64,000 nucleotides of DNA from Rehmannia glutinosa (GCA_016081115.2 CM071933.1:59968660-60032659), one strand, 5' to 3'. Positions 1-11,366 are shown, numbered from the stretch's first letter. Notes: generated by a model from the letters alone, not told the origin. Numbers and translations are program-made.

Positions 1-1090
1 ATAGATCCCTCATTTCTTTCCTGGATCTATGTATTCAATGTTTTTTGGTAGAGGTCTAGGTCTGAAACCTCTTCCTCCATTGCTTCTCCCTCTTCCTCTG
101 GGTGTATATTGTACGGGAGCCTTCCTTTGTCAGCTGACTTGCTGCTTGTAGTCTGTTGACTGCCGGTAGTCTGCTGTCTATCATCTTTTTCGCACAACAT
201 AAGGCTTTTTTCCCAGTACACGTTCCAGGCTTGGGCCATGGACATGTTCTCAAAGTATCCTTCGAATTCGAGCATTTTGAATTCATCAACTGATCTCGGC
301 TCATTTCCGACGTCTATAGTGGCATCTGTATCTTTTCCTGCCGGAATGCCTCCGTATTGTTTCAATATATCCATCACACGGGCATCCATTTTTCCTTCGA
401 CCTCCTTCATCCCTGCTTCTACAATTTTTCTCTTCTCAGTCATCGGTACAGTAGAGTGTTGGAGCGGCAGAGTTACTGGAAGTTTTCTTATTATGCCAGT
501 TGCGACAAGGCCTTGTTGAGGGGTTTCAGCAAACATTAGTCATATCCTTTGAACCTTCCCTCTCAACTGCTTTTCCCTTTTCTTTCTTCTGTTCTTCAAC
601 TGTTTTCTTCTTCTTCTCAACAACTGCGTCCTTCTCTTTCTCATTCGCTGACCCTTTCAACATCTTCAGGTATTCCTCTTCCCCCTTTTTGGCATCATCA
701 AAGGAGAGAGGAACCCCTGGGAACATGCCAAAGAAGCATGAAATCTAGGGTGATAGGCGAGTTTTGCTTGGAGTCTGTTGTATGCGAAATTCGAGTGGGT
801 GGCTTTGGATTTGGATTCCGCCACCGACTTCATTTCAGCCATGAGAAGGCTGAATTTGTTATTCATATTTTCCTCTACGCGCAGAAGTTCTTTCCTTTGA
901 AATTCTCGCAGCAGTTCCATTTCAGTGTTGTGGGAGGCATGCATTCTGTCAATATTTTCTTGCATCCTCCTTTTCATGTCAGCATTATCAGCGCTCCAGA
1001 TCAACATTTTGTTGTATAATGCCTTGAAATATCTGACTTGTTCTAGTCGCATTGTACGCTGCTGTTGACACCATTCCCTGATTTGTGGTT
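1..1090 (-). pseudogene. Fragment of SIRE-type ORF3 (C-terminal coiled-coil/charged part)
   Basis: Minus-strand reading frames (for example 536-27 and 1097-666) match the C-terminal part of the extra ORF inside the complete copia element at about 14690-15790, in the same order and orientation. Shared stretches include 'MDAR(V/I)M(D/N)ILKQ(Y/H)GGIP', 'NRKFSLLMAEMK' and 'EQVRYFK/RTL'. The protein is hydrophilic, rich in Glu, Lys and Gln, and probably coiled-coil; no catalytic motif is visible. It lacks the N-terminal domain of the full copy and runs off the left edge. At about 1085-1100 it passes straight into gypsy integrase sequence without an LTR, so this is a broken junction and not an element end. 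Function of ORF3 is not known. Confidence 0.7.
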
Positions 1091-1094
1091 TCGC

Positions 1095-2300
1095 CATACC
1101 ACTTTAACCATCGAAATCTCTCTATTACGCAACTGACGTATCTGCTGGTCAATGATCCGGATTGGTTTCTCGATGTAGGATAAATTTTCCATAAGAGGAG
1201 GAGTGTCTTGAGTGATGATATGCTCAGGATCTGGTTGATACTTCTTTAACCTTGATACGTGGAACATCGTGCATTCTCGCATACTGTGCCGGTAACTCAA
1301 GTCAGTAGGCTAACTTCCTGATCCTCTGCAAATTCTTGTAAGGTCCAACATATCTCGGACTCAACTTGCCTCCTTTCTTCGGATTGATCAATCCTTTCCG
1401 TGGAGAGAGTCTGAGAAATACTTAATCTCCGGCTTCAAATTCCAAGTCTTTTCTCCTCTTGTCCGCGTAATTCTTTTGGCAGCTCTGAGTTGTGCGGATC
1501 CGTTCCTTGATCAGCTTGACCTTCTCCATGGCCTCCTGAACTAAGCCGACCTTTGGAATCGAGGGCGACTTTAGTTTCTCCTTTGGAGTCCATTGGTCAT
1601 CAATCTCCTAGTGTAGTGGGGATCTACACTTTTGCCCGTACAAGGCTTCGTAGGGTGCCATCCCAATTGTGGCCTGATAGATATTATTATAGGTGAACTC
1701 GGCCAATGGTAAGTGTGAATCCCAACTTCCTTGGAAATCCAACGTGCAGGCTCGCAGCATATCTTCCAGGGTTTGAATCGTTCGCTCAGACTGGCCATCC
1801 GTTTGTGGATGTGCTGCTGTGCTGAAGCTTAGCGAGGTACCCAATGCCTCGTGCAAGCACTTCCAGAATCTGGAGACAAACCTCGGGTCTCTATCTGACA
1901 CAATGTCGACTGGCACTCCATGCAGTCGAATGATCTCTCGGATATAAATTTGCGCGAGTTTCTGCAAGCTGTCGATTTTCTTCATGGGTAAGAAGTGTGC
2001 AGATTTCGTGAGTCGGTCTACGACTACCCATATAGCATCATGGCCTCCTCTAGTCCTTGGTAGATCCGTCACGAAGTCCATCGTTATGTGTTCCCATTTC
2101 CACTCGGGAATTCTCAACGGTTTTAATAAACCAGATGGTCGTTGGTGTTCTGCCTTTACTTGTTGACAAGTCAAACATCTCGTAACGAACTCCGCTACCT
2201 AGTTCTTCATGTTTACCCACCAGTAATGTCGTTTCAAGTCCTTATACATCTTGTTTCCTCCAGGGTGTATAGTGTATTTCAAACGGTGTGCCTCTGCTAG
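1095..2300 (-). pseudogene. Gypsy integrase with zinc-binding domain and start of chromodomain-like tail
   Basis: The frame at 2174-1608 reads an integrase catalytic core: D in 'TMDFVTDLP', D in 'IVSDRDPRF', E in 'QSERTIQTLED', giving the DDE triad with usual spacing. The upstream H-H-C-C zinc-binding module is readable in the same frame ('KRHYWW' and 'CLTCQQVKAEH') past one stop. Downstream, 1300-1043 encodes 'MFHVSRLKKYQPDPEHI', typical of the integrase C-terminus of chromoviruses, then 'VVWRNHK', after which homology ends. It would insert the cDNA into chromatin. Stops and a frameshift at about 1600 make it non-functional. Confidence 0.85.
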
Positions 2301-2659
2301 AATTCTGCTCCTAATCTGCTCGTCACTCGGCACACAAACTCAATTTCGAAATCTGGTGATCCCATCTTTATGTATCGAGAATTATGATCTCTCTCCTTTA
2401 AGTATCTTCTCTTTCAGTTTCTGAAGTTGCACATCTGTCCCCTGTGCTGCCCTGATCTCGTTTAGTAGATCGGGTTTAACCGAAATGTTAGCACAAGAAA
2501 TTTGAGTATTGGTCCTGTCGGATTCCAAGTGCTCAACTCTTCTAATGATTTCCACTCTTGAATCATTAGTCTGGCTAAACTCGCTTTTCTGCTCAAGGCG
2601 TCAGCTACTATGTTAGATAGTCCTCTATTAACTCCATCCATCTTCGTTGCCTCAAATTG

Positions 2660-3140
2660 AGATCCTTCTGAGAGAATATATACTTCAGGCTCTTATGATC
2701 CGTGTAAACCGTGAATGTTGCTCTGTAGAGATAGTGCCTCCATTTCTTTAACGCGAACACTATTGCTGCCAATTCCAAGTCATGCGTTGGGTAATTGGCT
2801 TCATACGACTAGAGTTTCCGTGATGCATAAGCAATGACCTTTCCTTCCTGCATGAGTACTGCTCCTAGTCCTTCCTTTGATGCATCACTGTAGACGACAA
2901 AGTTTTCGGTTACCTTTGGAAGGGCTAAGACTGGGGCTGTAGTAAGTCGTTTCTTCAGCTCTTGGAAACTAGCCTCACACTTGTCATTCCACTCAAACTT
3001 GATTTGCTTCTGGGTTAGTAGAGTGAGTGGTCTGGCTATCTTGGAGAAATCCTGGATAAATCTTCGATAATATCCAGCTAGTCCTAAGAAACTTCTGATC
3101 TCCGTTCTGAGACTTGGGTGTTTCCATTCAACCACCTTTA
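2660..3140 (-). pseudogene. Gypsy RNase H region
   Basis: Frame 3135-2809 contains the RT-connection motif 'FLGLAGYYRRFIQDFSKIA' followed by 'LTLLTQKQIKFEWNDKCEASF' and 'VVYSDASKEGLGAVLMQ', the first catalytic Asp region of Ty3/gypsy RNase H. It continues as 'IAYASRKL' and stops where 'K..E.NYPTHDLELAA' is expected; remnants of that stretch can be read in the frame at about 2780-2810. The enzyme removes the RNA strand during reverse transcription. It sits between RT and integrase as expected. Confidence 0.85.
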
Positions 3141-4050
3141 TGCATGCCTTGAAGGATCTACGGCGATCCCGGTTTGGATACTATGTGTCCCAATAATGCG
3201 ACTTCACTAAGCCAAAATTCGCACTTTGCTTTGAATTTGGCATACAACTTGTGGTCTCGTAGTATCTCCAAAACAATTTTCGGATGCGTTCATGCTCTTC
3301 TCTAGACTTAGAGTATCACGAGTATGTCATCAATGAATATCACTACGAATTGATCCAAATAAGGTTGAAAGACTCGATGCATCAGATCCATAAACGCTGC
3401 TGGTGCGTTTGTCAGACCGAAAGGCATCACTACAAACTCGTAGTGTCCATATCTGGTTTGAAATGCCATTTTGGAAATGTCTTCTTCACGGATCTTGACT
3501 AATAATATCCTTGTTGTAAATCAAACTTGAGTACACCGTCGCTCCTTGAAGTTGATCAAACGATTCGTCTATCCTCGGTAGGGGATATTTGTTCTTGATG
3601 GTCACGCTTATTAAGACCGTGATAATCTATACACGATCTTAATGTGCCATCCTTCTTCTTGACAAATAATACAGGGTGCTCCCCATGGAGATGTACTTGT
3701 ACGGATAAATCCCACATCCATCAGCTTCTGAGTCTTCAACTCTTGTAACTCAACAGGGCCATTCTATATGGCGTTCTGGCAATCGGGACAGTTCCTGGTA
3801 ATACCTCGATGGTAAACTCGACTTCCCTATCCAGAGGGACAGTGGTGAGTTCTTGTGGAAATACATCTGTATATTCCGATACTATAGGTACTTGGTTAAT
3901 TTGGGTCTCAACCTTGGGTTTGTTAATTACAAACGCCAAGTACCCTTGTGCCCCTCTAGTGATTGCCTTCCTCGCTTTCATTGCTGAAATGATTGGGGCA
4001 ATCTTAACTCGTGCTCTTCCCGCAATTTCCACTTCGGCTTACCAGGTTCA
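3140..4050 (-). pseudogene. Gypsy reverse transcriptase
   Basis: The N-terminal side is at 4032-3736: 'YTDVFPQELTTVPLDREVEF' then 'VLPGTVPIARTPYRMA', the diagnostic start of gypsy RT. The catalytic motif FIDD is encoded at 3326-3337 (context 'VIFIDDILV'). Several frameshifts lie between these points, so no single frame crosses the domain. A long antisense frame on the plus strand (3284-3502) is a shadow. Confidence 0.85.
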
Positions 4051-4199
4051 CATAGCTTAATGGACTTGCGATGGCGATCCATTTGTGCATGGTGTGCGAA
4101 CAACCAGATTCATTCCCAAAATTACGTCGTATTCGGATATAGGTAATAAGATCAAATCGGCGGAAAATTTATCTCATCAATCTTAACCATGCATTATAG

Positions 4200-4620
4200 A
4201 TAATATCATTATCGGCTTGCGCCCATAGGAGTTGATACTTCTAAACATATAGGTATATGTTCCATGCATGCATGCATCTTGTGTACAAAATGCGGTGCGA
4301 CAAATGAATGCGATGATCCAGGGTCAAACAGTATTTTAGCGTAGTGGTTAGATACTAGAAACGTACCTTCCACCACGTCTGTTGCCTCTGGAGCCTCATG
4401 TCCGGCTAGTGAAAATGCTCGAGCGGGCATCCTTGCCCGATTTCCCTGGCCATTACCCGGCTTCAGCGGCTGCACTTGCTTCGTTCGATCTTCGTACTTC
4501 AGATTGGCAATCCTTGGTGTCTTGCGATCACTACCACAGCGCAAACACCTTCCTTGTTTACGCCAACAGTCATTGGCAGTATGCCTTGGTTTCTGGCAAT
4601 GTGCACACACTTGACCAAAC
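4200..4620 (-). pseudogene. Gypsy gag zinc knuckle and aspartic protease
   Basis: The frame 4610-4209 starts with a CCHC zinc knuckle, 'CAHCQKPRHTANDC' (C-X2-C-X4-H-X4-C), the RNA-binding end of Gag. About 70 residues later comes 'ILFDPGSSHSFVAPHF', the protease active-site loop of plant gypsy elements; here the D-(S/T)-G triad is DPG, a form common in this lineage. The frame breaks after 'VSTPMGASR'. Processing of the Gag-Pol polyprotein is the expected role. Confidence 0.85.
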
Positions 4621-5099
4621 TTTCCCTGTACTGGTCCTTTCCCTTTATATGTCTTATTAACTGGTCCCTTCTGAAACTTAGCAGGCTGCTTAGATGGCTA
4701 TCCCACAGCTGTCCTCTTGAGACTGTTTGATGGTCTACTCTGCTGAATCTGTCCAATACGGTTCAGTCCCGACTCGATGCGGAGAGCTGCCTTTACTGCG
4801 GCTGAGTAGGTTGTCATTTCAACAGTCAAAAGCTACTTTTGAAGTTCCAGCTTCAGTCCCCGTGTGCACTTATATAATTTGTCCTCTTCTATATTGATTG
4901 TCCCCAGAGCGTATTTGGACAACCGATGAAACTCAGACTCATACTGGGCTACAGACATCTTCCCTTGCCTCAACCTATGAAATTCATCCCGTCGTGCCTC
5001 TTTCACAACTTGGGGAATGTACTGCTCATAGAATTCAGCCAGAAAATTTTCCCATGTTCTATCTACTCGATCCTATTCCCACTTTCTCTCAACTGCTCT

Positions 5100-5745
5100 T
5101 CACCAATCTCGAGCAGCCGATTCTAGTCGAAACACAACGAGTGTAACCTTCTGTTTCTTTGAATATTGGAGAGCATTAAAGATATTCTCCAATTTTTCAA
5201 TCCATTCCTGTGCCTTTATGTCATCTGGCTTTCCTAAGAAAGCCGGTGGGTTGAATCGTAAGAATCGCTCCAATGTGCGATCATTCGCCTCTCGAGCGGG
5301 TTCGGAATACGCTGTTGAGACTCTGCTTGGCCTCATGAAAACCAGGATTCGCTGCAGGGCCTGTACAGTCAAGTTATCTCCAGCAGCTGGCGGAGGAGGT
5401 GGTGGCAATTCGGGGGAGGGTACCCGTGCCCTGGGCACGTCATCATTTCTTTGGAGAACACGGCGGGGAAAACAATAGCAGTACACAAGACATAGAAGAA
5501 GTAAAAAATGTATATCCATTGATGTGAAAATTTGAATACACCCAAATGAGTTCATACAACAGAAATACAGAATCGACGATAAATCTATAGATAGGATACA
5601 ACTTGACCAAAGTACAACGGAAAGCAAAATACAACAGGATGGAAATATGTGGTGGCAATTCGGGGGAGGGTACCCATGCCCTGGGCACGTCATCATTTCT
5701 TTGGAGAACACGGCGGGGTCTCCCGTGTCCACGGTGTCCAACCAT
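5100..5745 (-). pseudogene. Gypsy gag N-terminal region, interrupted by an internal duplication
   Basis: A start at 5745 reads 'MVGHRGHGRPRRVLQRNDD' and reaches 'VPSPELPP', then runs into about 180 bp copied from the leader, after which 'RRVLQRNDDVPRARVPSPEL' is encoded again at about 5470-5400 and continues into genuine Gag ('FLRFNPPAFLGKPDDIKAQE' and 'KQKVTLVVFRLESAARDW'). The Gag domain is the retrotransposon_gag type of chromoviruses. The duplication puts leader DNA inside the coding sequence, so even without point mutations this gag would be disrupted. Confidence 0.8.
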
Positions 5746-6009
5746 TTTATATCTTGAAGTTTAGCTACAATTCATAAATGAATGATTCCAATAAATACTC
5801 GCGTAAAACAAGTTATATCACAGGGAAAACAATAGCAGTACACAAGACATAGAATAAGTAAAAAATGTATATCCATTGATGTGAAAATTTGAATACACCC
5901 AAATGAGTTCATACAACAGAAATACAGAATCGAAGATAAATCTATAGTTAGGATACAACTTGACCAAAGTACAACGGAAAGCAAAATACAACAGGATGGA
6001 AATATGTGT
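5409..6009 (-). repeat. Rearranged direct duplication across gypsy leader and gag start
   Basis: Two modules are each present twice. Module B (leader) is at 5823-6009 and 5467-5650, nearly identical. Module A (gag codons 'RRVLQRNDD...PELPP') is at 5650-5717 and 5409-5467. Module C (5718-5822, with the gag start) occurs once. On the element strand the order is B-C-A-B-A. The B/A junction at about 5467 falls in a shared CCC. A template switch during reverse transcription or replication slippage would give this pattern. Confidence 0.9.
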
Positions 6010-6035
6010 CGATTAAAATCTAACATAAACGCTAT

Positions 6036-6773
6036 CTAATCGATGAGGTCGCCGTCATCATCACTAGCGACCACGTCCACAACAGGAACCTGATCGGGCT
6101 GAGGTAGCGCCTCAGCATTAGGCCAGTTGGCTAAATCTAGCCACTGCTCCAGTCCCGGAGCGTCATCAAGTGGGGTGGCTTCAAACGCCTCGGGCTCTCC
6201 ATCCTCCATTGGATCCTCATTGGGATCCTCTGCAGGATCCTCCTCGGGATCCTCTTCATTGTTTGCTTCAGGATCGGCCTCTGGTTCCACCTCGGGTGGT
6301 GGCAGTGCTAGTGCTAGTGCATTGGCTGCCAAAGCAGTCTCCAAAGCGGTATCCCACTGAGACAAGGCTTGTGTGAGGTCCTCGATCACCGTCAGTTGTT
6401 TGATGATAGTCTTCTCGAGGCATTCGATGGTGTCCATCGACATGTACGCGTCCATCTCCCACTATGTGCGGCCTTCCCTGGCGCGTCCAATCTTCTTGCG
6501 AGTATTGTCCAAGCGTTCTTGGATCAACTGAATTTGATCTTCGTGAGCGCGGATGGTGTTTTCGCGATCCTTAGCAAGGAGAGTAAGGCTATTCTTCTCC
6601 TCTTGGCTCTTCACCAGGAGGTGTCCTAATTCGCGATTGCGGTGACGTTCCTCGGTTAGCTCGGAGTTGGCCTGAAGAAATGCCTAGTGCCAATATAGCT
6701 TTAACGCCTTATAGTAGTCCCGCTCAACACGGGCCTCAACTACATCCCACCAAGTCGGGGGCGTTGGATCCAT
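6036..6773 (-). pseudogene. Acidic coiled-coil ORF upstream of gypsy gag
   Basis: From an ATG at 6773 the minus strand reads 'MDPTPPTWWDVVEARVERDY', a heptad-like charged region with 'RENTIRAHEDQIQLIQERLD', then from 6455 an acidic Pro/Glu/Asp-rich tail with repeats of the form EDP ('EEDPEEDPAEDPNEDPMED'), ending at 6036. Two in-frame stops interrupt it. It sits between the PBS and gag. I do not recognise a family; a structural or nucleic-acid-chaperone role is only a guess. The Ser/Gly-rich frame on the opposite strand is its shadow. Confidence 0.55.
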
Positions 6774-7061
6774 CCTGGTCAAACAAAACTAAGGTGGATT
6801 AGACGAAGGTAAAGGAAAGATAAGGAGGAAATAAGGAAAGAATGAATAAAGAAAGCCAGTCAAGAGTCAACTAAGTCAAGACAAGTACGACTATGAAATT
6901 TCCAAGTATACGTTCTAACTTAGTATAAATCTCAATAATATGGTTCTACGCCAATTTGAAATCGATTTCACGCTTAATTAGTCAAGTCGCGGTACTACCC
7001 AACACAGACCGAGGGTCCTATCCTGGGTCAGCTCGGTGTAAGTTTCCATCTTACTAGCTGA
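6774..7061 (-). other. Untranslated leader between gypsy PBS and first ORF
   Basis: No credible coding sequence in either strand. The stretch lies between the PBS and the ATG at 6773 and is what remains of the packaging leader. Confidence 0.6.
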
Positions 7062-7073
7062 GCTCTGATACCA
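7062..7073 (-). other. Primer binding site (initiator tRNA-Met) of the gypsy element
   Basis: The minus strand reads TGGTATCAGAGC, the standard plant retrotransposon PBS complementary to the 3' end of initiator tRNA-Met. It is 4 nt from the LTR end at 7078, fixing the LTR boundary and the minus-strand orientation. Confidence 0.93.
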
Positions 7074-7708
7074 TATATGTCACGCCCCAAACGCGACGCG
7101 ACGACGACCAATCACTTAAACAGAAATAAACCCAACAGTATAGAAAAATGATACAACAATCCCAAGTGAAACAGAGTCGTAGTTTTCTGGTACGATTACA
7201 AATACATCTTAACAACATCCAAATAACTTACAGTCCAGAACTAGGAAATAAAATACACATCATATCACCAGCTTAAGTATCAAAGGGTCCTACGCCCTTA
7301 AGTTCTGATCGAAATGGCAAAGAGAAATAAAAGAGTCCAACAAAGAAAAAATAAAAGAAAGAAGTCCAACAACATTGATAACAATAGAAAGTAAGTCCAA
7401 CAGGCGGAGTACGGGAATTCAGTCCATGGTAGGTTCAGCATCTTCAACAAAGTCCTCTTCTAAAGGTTAGAAAACAGGAGGGGATGAGACAGCAATCTGA
7501 GTGGATGGGGTGATCGTGTGCAAGTGTGGCGATATATATAGTTAATGCGAGAAATTTAGTTGTATGAAAACGCGTGATATATGATGCATGATTTCACACA
7601 CGGTCCACAAGAGTCGTGATAAATATATTTAAGTAATATACTTATACAGTTTTAAGAATATAGTTCGTGGTCACACAGACACTATGTGATTCAAGCAAGA
7701 CAGGAAGA

Positions 7709-7825
7709 TTGCGTACGGATTTGTAGCGCCAATCCTATGCAAGACATGTAGCGGTTGCGTACGGATTTGTAACGCCAATTAATGCAATACAAGTAGCGGT
7801 TGCATATGGATTTGTAGCGCCAATC
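7709..7825. repeat. Short tandem repeat in the LTR, about 45 bp x 2.5
   Basis: The string TTGCGTACGGATTTGTAGCG starts at 7709 and recurs with small changes at 7755 and 7800, each copy followed by CCAAT. Period is 46 then 45 bp. Tandem repeats in U3 regions of plant LTRs often act as enhancers, but nothing here proves that. Confidence 0.85.
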
Positions 7826-9779
7826 AAACGGGTCCGATTAACTCCAGAATCGTGTGGATCAGACAACGATTCCTTCGTTCTTTCTTGTAACTCCCCGAGC
7901 AAGATGGTCCAAGACCTGTCACCTTATCGCTCCTTAGGCAAAGACAAAATCCACGGTGGAGCTAGCAAGGCTCGGATTTGTCATAATCATGATTATACCT
8001 CAAGTACTACAACTCGCTTCCCTTGGACAACTCCGTACCTCAGTTGTGGGATTAGGACGATGGGGCCGGAAGAGTGGAATAGCAGTCGAGCTGCCCGATT
8101 CCATCCCCGACGTATCCATTCCGACTGTGAGCTTGACACACCAAGTTGACTCAGACAGAAAAGTAAATACAAGTTCAGGTAGTCAACCAGGCAGTCGAGT
8201 ATTATTGATTCAGGGAAGCAGTTCAGGAAAATTTTCGAAAATCGCGAGTTGCAATAATGGCATTGGTAGAGTCATTTGGATGAAGATGATTATTGAGAGG
8301 ATAAGAAATCTTCGATATCTTGAAAGATTGGGTGGAACATAAGTCCCGTTATAAATTCAAAATCGCAAGACGAGGAAGTCGCCCCGCGATCGCGTATTGA
8401 TCAGTCAAGACGATCTGATAAGTCAAGGTGTTTTAAGAAAAAAATCTTTTATATCATTATTAAAAGTCAGAGGGTCCAGGGCTGTTTCTTTAAAAGAGAA
8501 ATAATTTGAGTTAGGTCCTTGTAAAAAGAAAATTTACAATTAGCCCCGTTTTGTAAAAACCAATACTTTTGGGGTTAAAAATTGAATAAGTAAATGTCCC
8601 GACCTTAAATAATTATGAGGTCAGTTCCTATATTCTCTAAATTGTTTAGAGATTTAGGTTTTTAAAGTTTTGAGGTCGATTTTTTATAAAATTCTCACAT
8701 TGGCCCCAAATTTATTAAAATTATCATTTCGGGCCCTAAGGTTAAAATAATTGGAACTCACAAACCGGAAGGGATTTTAATGTGATTACAGTTGGAAAAT
8801 GTAAGGTCAATGGGATATTGGGACAAAAGCAGTTTTTAAAGAAATAAGTATAGGTCCCTTAACCTTTGAAAATCTCATTTTTGTCCCATTTTGAAATAAT
8901 CGCCTTTAAGGCTTTTAGGGGTCCAATTGTTATGAAATTTGAACCTTGGGTCCAAAATATAATTATGTTATAGTTAAATTAGTATTTACAGGTTCATGGA
9001 CTGCATAAGTCCTGGAAATTTCACTTTGGTCATCAATTTTAATCTTTTACGATTTGGTCCCTCAATTTTTATAAAATTACTTTCCAAGCTCTAAACACTT
9101 GGATTTTTGGAATACACTTAAAATATGATATTTCCAGTCCCTTAAGAGATAAAATTTCAAATTTTAAAAATAGGGTCTGGTACAGTTTCGAAAATTGCAA
9201 TATATCCCTTAAACTTCTAAAATTTTACAATCTAGTACTTGGGCTTTTAAGGGTTGATTTTATTTAACTAAAAACTCTTAAAACTTTATTAAAATGTCCA
9301 AACATAATTTTGGAACCTGAGTACATCCCCAAAACTCAAAAATTACAGAGGGGTCCCTTAAGTTTTATTCTCTTGCAATTAAGCCCACCAACTTTCCATT
9401 TTTGCATTTTAAGTCCAAAAATTGAAATTTAACCAGTTATGCTCGACTTGTCCAGGTTATAAGTCATAAAAAATATGGATTTCAAGAGTCATATGTATAC
9501 AAGTCCGTTCACTCAAGCATTCACCAAATATCACAATAAAGTGTACATGTATGCACCTATTTTTCAACAAATAGCATTTTTGAGCCATACTTGAGAAATT
9601 TTCAACTTGATACAAGAAATTAACATGTAATACATAACATATATATCTCAAGTGCTCAATATCAAAATACTACATGCATTTTAAGTAAAAACACCTAGAA
9701 GTTGGAAAGATTTTTCCACCCAACTTAAAAATGAACTTGTTGGTGAAAGATGAAAAAATCACTCTTGAAGGAGAAGTGA

Positions 9780-10270
9780 CTTAGGTCAGCCCCTAGGTCA
9801 AGGAATACCAAAAAAAATGTTGGAGTTAGGAAATGAGGTTAAAATTTAAGGAGAAGAAGAAAGAGGTGAAGAAAATGGGTAAAACTACACTTACCTTGTG
9901 TAGTAGATGAAATGAGACTAGTAGAGTTCTCAAAATGTGTCGCCTTGCTCACTCTTAAACTAACTCTTAAGGTCAGCCCCTAAAAGTCCAAAAAATGAAA
10001 ATGGATTATCAAAATTTTGGAAAATAGAAGAGAAGAAGAAAATGTACTAAGAATCTCATTTCTTACCGTATAGTCCAATTTTTCTTCTCAAGTAACTTGA
10101 GGTCTTGCTAAGTTGATCACAAGGCTCTAATATTCTTCAAGTGGTCTTCTAAGTACACCTCAAACCAAAAATTAAACTTAAATTAGAAGGTGAAAGAGGT
10201 GATCTAGAAGGTACAAGAATAGATTGAAGAAGAAAATTTCTTACCTTGTTTAGTATATGGTTCGAATCTT
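9780..10270 (-). repeat. Degenerate ~180-bp repeats with splice-donor-like sites in the LTR
   Basis: Three loosely similar blocks each contain a GAAGAAGAA-rich stretch followed by CTTACC near 9895, 10065 and 10245. Two of them also carry a GGTCAGCCCCTA block (about 9785 and 9972). Read on the element strand, CTTACC becomes GGTAAG, and two copies are AAGGTAAG, a strong splice-donor match. Confidence 0.5.
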
Positions 10271-11171
10271 TGGAAGAAATAGGAGGAGAATTCTTGAAAT
10301 TTTTTCTAAGTGTTTGAAGAAGAAGAAGAAGTAAGTGTAGAGAGAAGTAGTAGGATTTTTAAGAGAAGGAGGAGAAAATACAAGACTTAGAGAAATCTTG
10401 TGTTGGTGAAATAAAATGAATTTTTTTTTTAAAAAAATTTGGCCTAATGGCCGATCACTTGAGGGAGGGGGAGAGAGACAAAATTTTTGTCTTGGTTGGT
10501 TAGATGATAAGTTAGGGTAATAATTAAGGAAATTAGGGAATAAAGTAATACCTAGGCTACTATGTTAGGGACAATTGGCCAAAAGTTATGTTTTAGGGGG
10601 AATTTAAATTTTGTCTTGTTTGACCAATTGGGTGGTTGAATTTGTAGGATAATTCTAAGATGTAGGTTTGAATTAATGGTATAGTAATACACAAGATGAA
10701 TACGTAAGGTGTATGTGTACAAGAGTTGGGAGATATTTCTACACCAAAATTCCATGTTGGACGTCCACTAGGGGTATTTAGGGAATTTCCATATTTTTTT
10801 GTCCCAAAATTAATGATAATAGAAGAATAATATCAATCTCCAAAATAATTAGTTATTTCCTTGATCACTTAGAAGTCTCATCAATTTCTTAATTTTATAA
10901 GGTATAAGTCTCTAAAATAAATAGTCTCTTAAAATTCTAAGGTGACCAATAGATACAAATAATAATAATAATAATGATCGATCAAGTGATCATAAATGCG
11001 AAGTAGAAGTAATAAATGATTATGATCACCAGTAATAAATAAAAGAAATTAAATGCGAAATATATTTATCATTAATATTTACCCGTCAAAGTGACGCGGT
11101 AAAATAGTCAAATAGTTCAAAGACGATACGTGAAACAAGTATATGCTTGAATAAAAATCGAGGGCTTCACA

Positions 11172-11366
11172 TATAAAGTAGGAATACCATTTATAATTTT
11201 TCTTAAAATATTTTCCTAATTTATATAATTACAACGATTTTCTTATGATATTTTCCTAATCTAAGCATTTATAATAATTACCATTTATAATATTTTAATT
11301 ATTTCTTAATATAAGAAGTAAAAAGAATGGGAAAATTATTGTTTCGGATTTTTGCTATTATATATA
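11172..11366 (-). mobile_element. 5' terminus of Helitron C, cut by the gypsy LTR
   Basis: This 195-bp stretch closely resembles the 5'-terminal 270 bp of Helitron B (about 34500-34767). Both contain AGGAATACCATTTAT, TTATAATAATTACCATTTAT and a final run GGGAAAA...TTTGCTATTATATATA. Read on the minus strand it starts TATATATAATAGC, the Helitron 5' end without its first bases. The rest of this Helitron has been displaced by the gypsy LTR at 11171. It lies immediately next to the 3' CTAG of Helitron A. Confidence 0.75.

Larger units (their letters stand above)
1090..11171 (-). mobile_element. Truncated Ty3/gypsy (Tekay/Del-like chromovirus) retrotransposon
   Basis: On the minus strand the order is 5' LTR (11171-7078), PBS for initiator tRNA-Met, an acidic upstream ORF, gag, protease, RT, RNase H and integrase, which is the Ty3/gypsy order. 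The integrase tail carries the chromovirus-type stretch 'LRNREISMVKVVWRNHK', so I place it near Tekay/Del. The element stops at about 1090 inside the expected chromodomain, where a SIRE ORF3 fragment begins; no 3' LTR is present. Its 5' LTR edge cuts into the terminus of Helitron C, so the gypsy insertion is younger than that Helitron. All ORFs have stops or frameshifts, so it is not autonomous. Confidence 0.85.
7078..11171 (-). repeat. 5' LTR of the gypsy element, about 4.1 kb
   Basis: On the minus strand the LTR begins TGTGAAGCCCTCGA (11171 inward) and ends ...GGGGCGTGACA at 7078, with TG/CA termini, directly followed by the PBS. At 4,094 bp it is long but within the range known for Tekay/Del elements. 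It contains no convincing gene; the frames at 7904-8342 have no recognisable domain. It holds a 45-bp tandem repeat (7709-7825), a looser ~180-bp repeat (about 9780-10270) and AT-rich DNA. The 3' LTR is missing, so insertion age cannot be judged. Confidence 0.85.

Noticed and set aside
6127..6360. Ser/Gly-rich plus-strand protein
   Set aside because: It is the antisense reading of the acidic Glu/Asp/Pro ORF on the minus strand.
7904..8342. Genes inside the long gypsy LTR
   Set aside because: Frames overlap each other, have no domain, and lie within a defined LTR.
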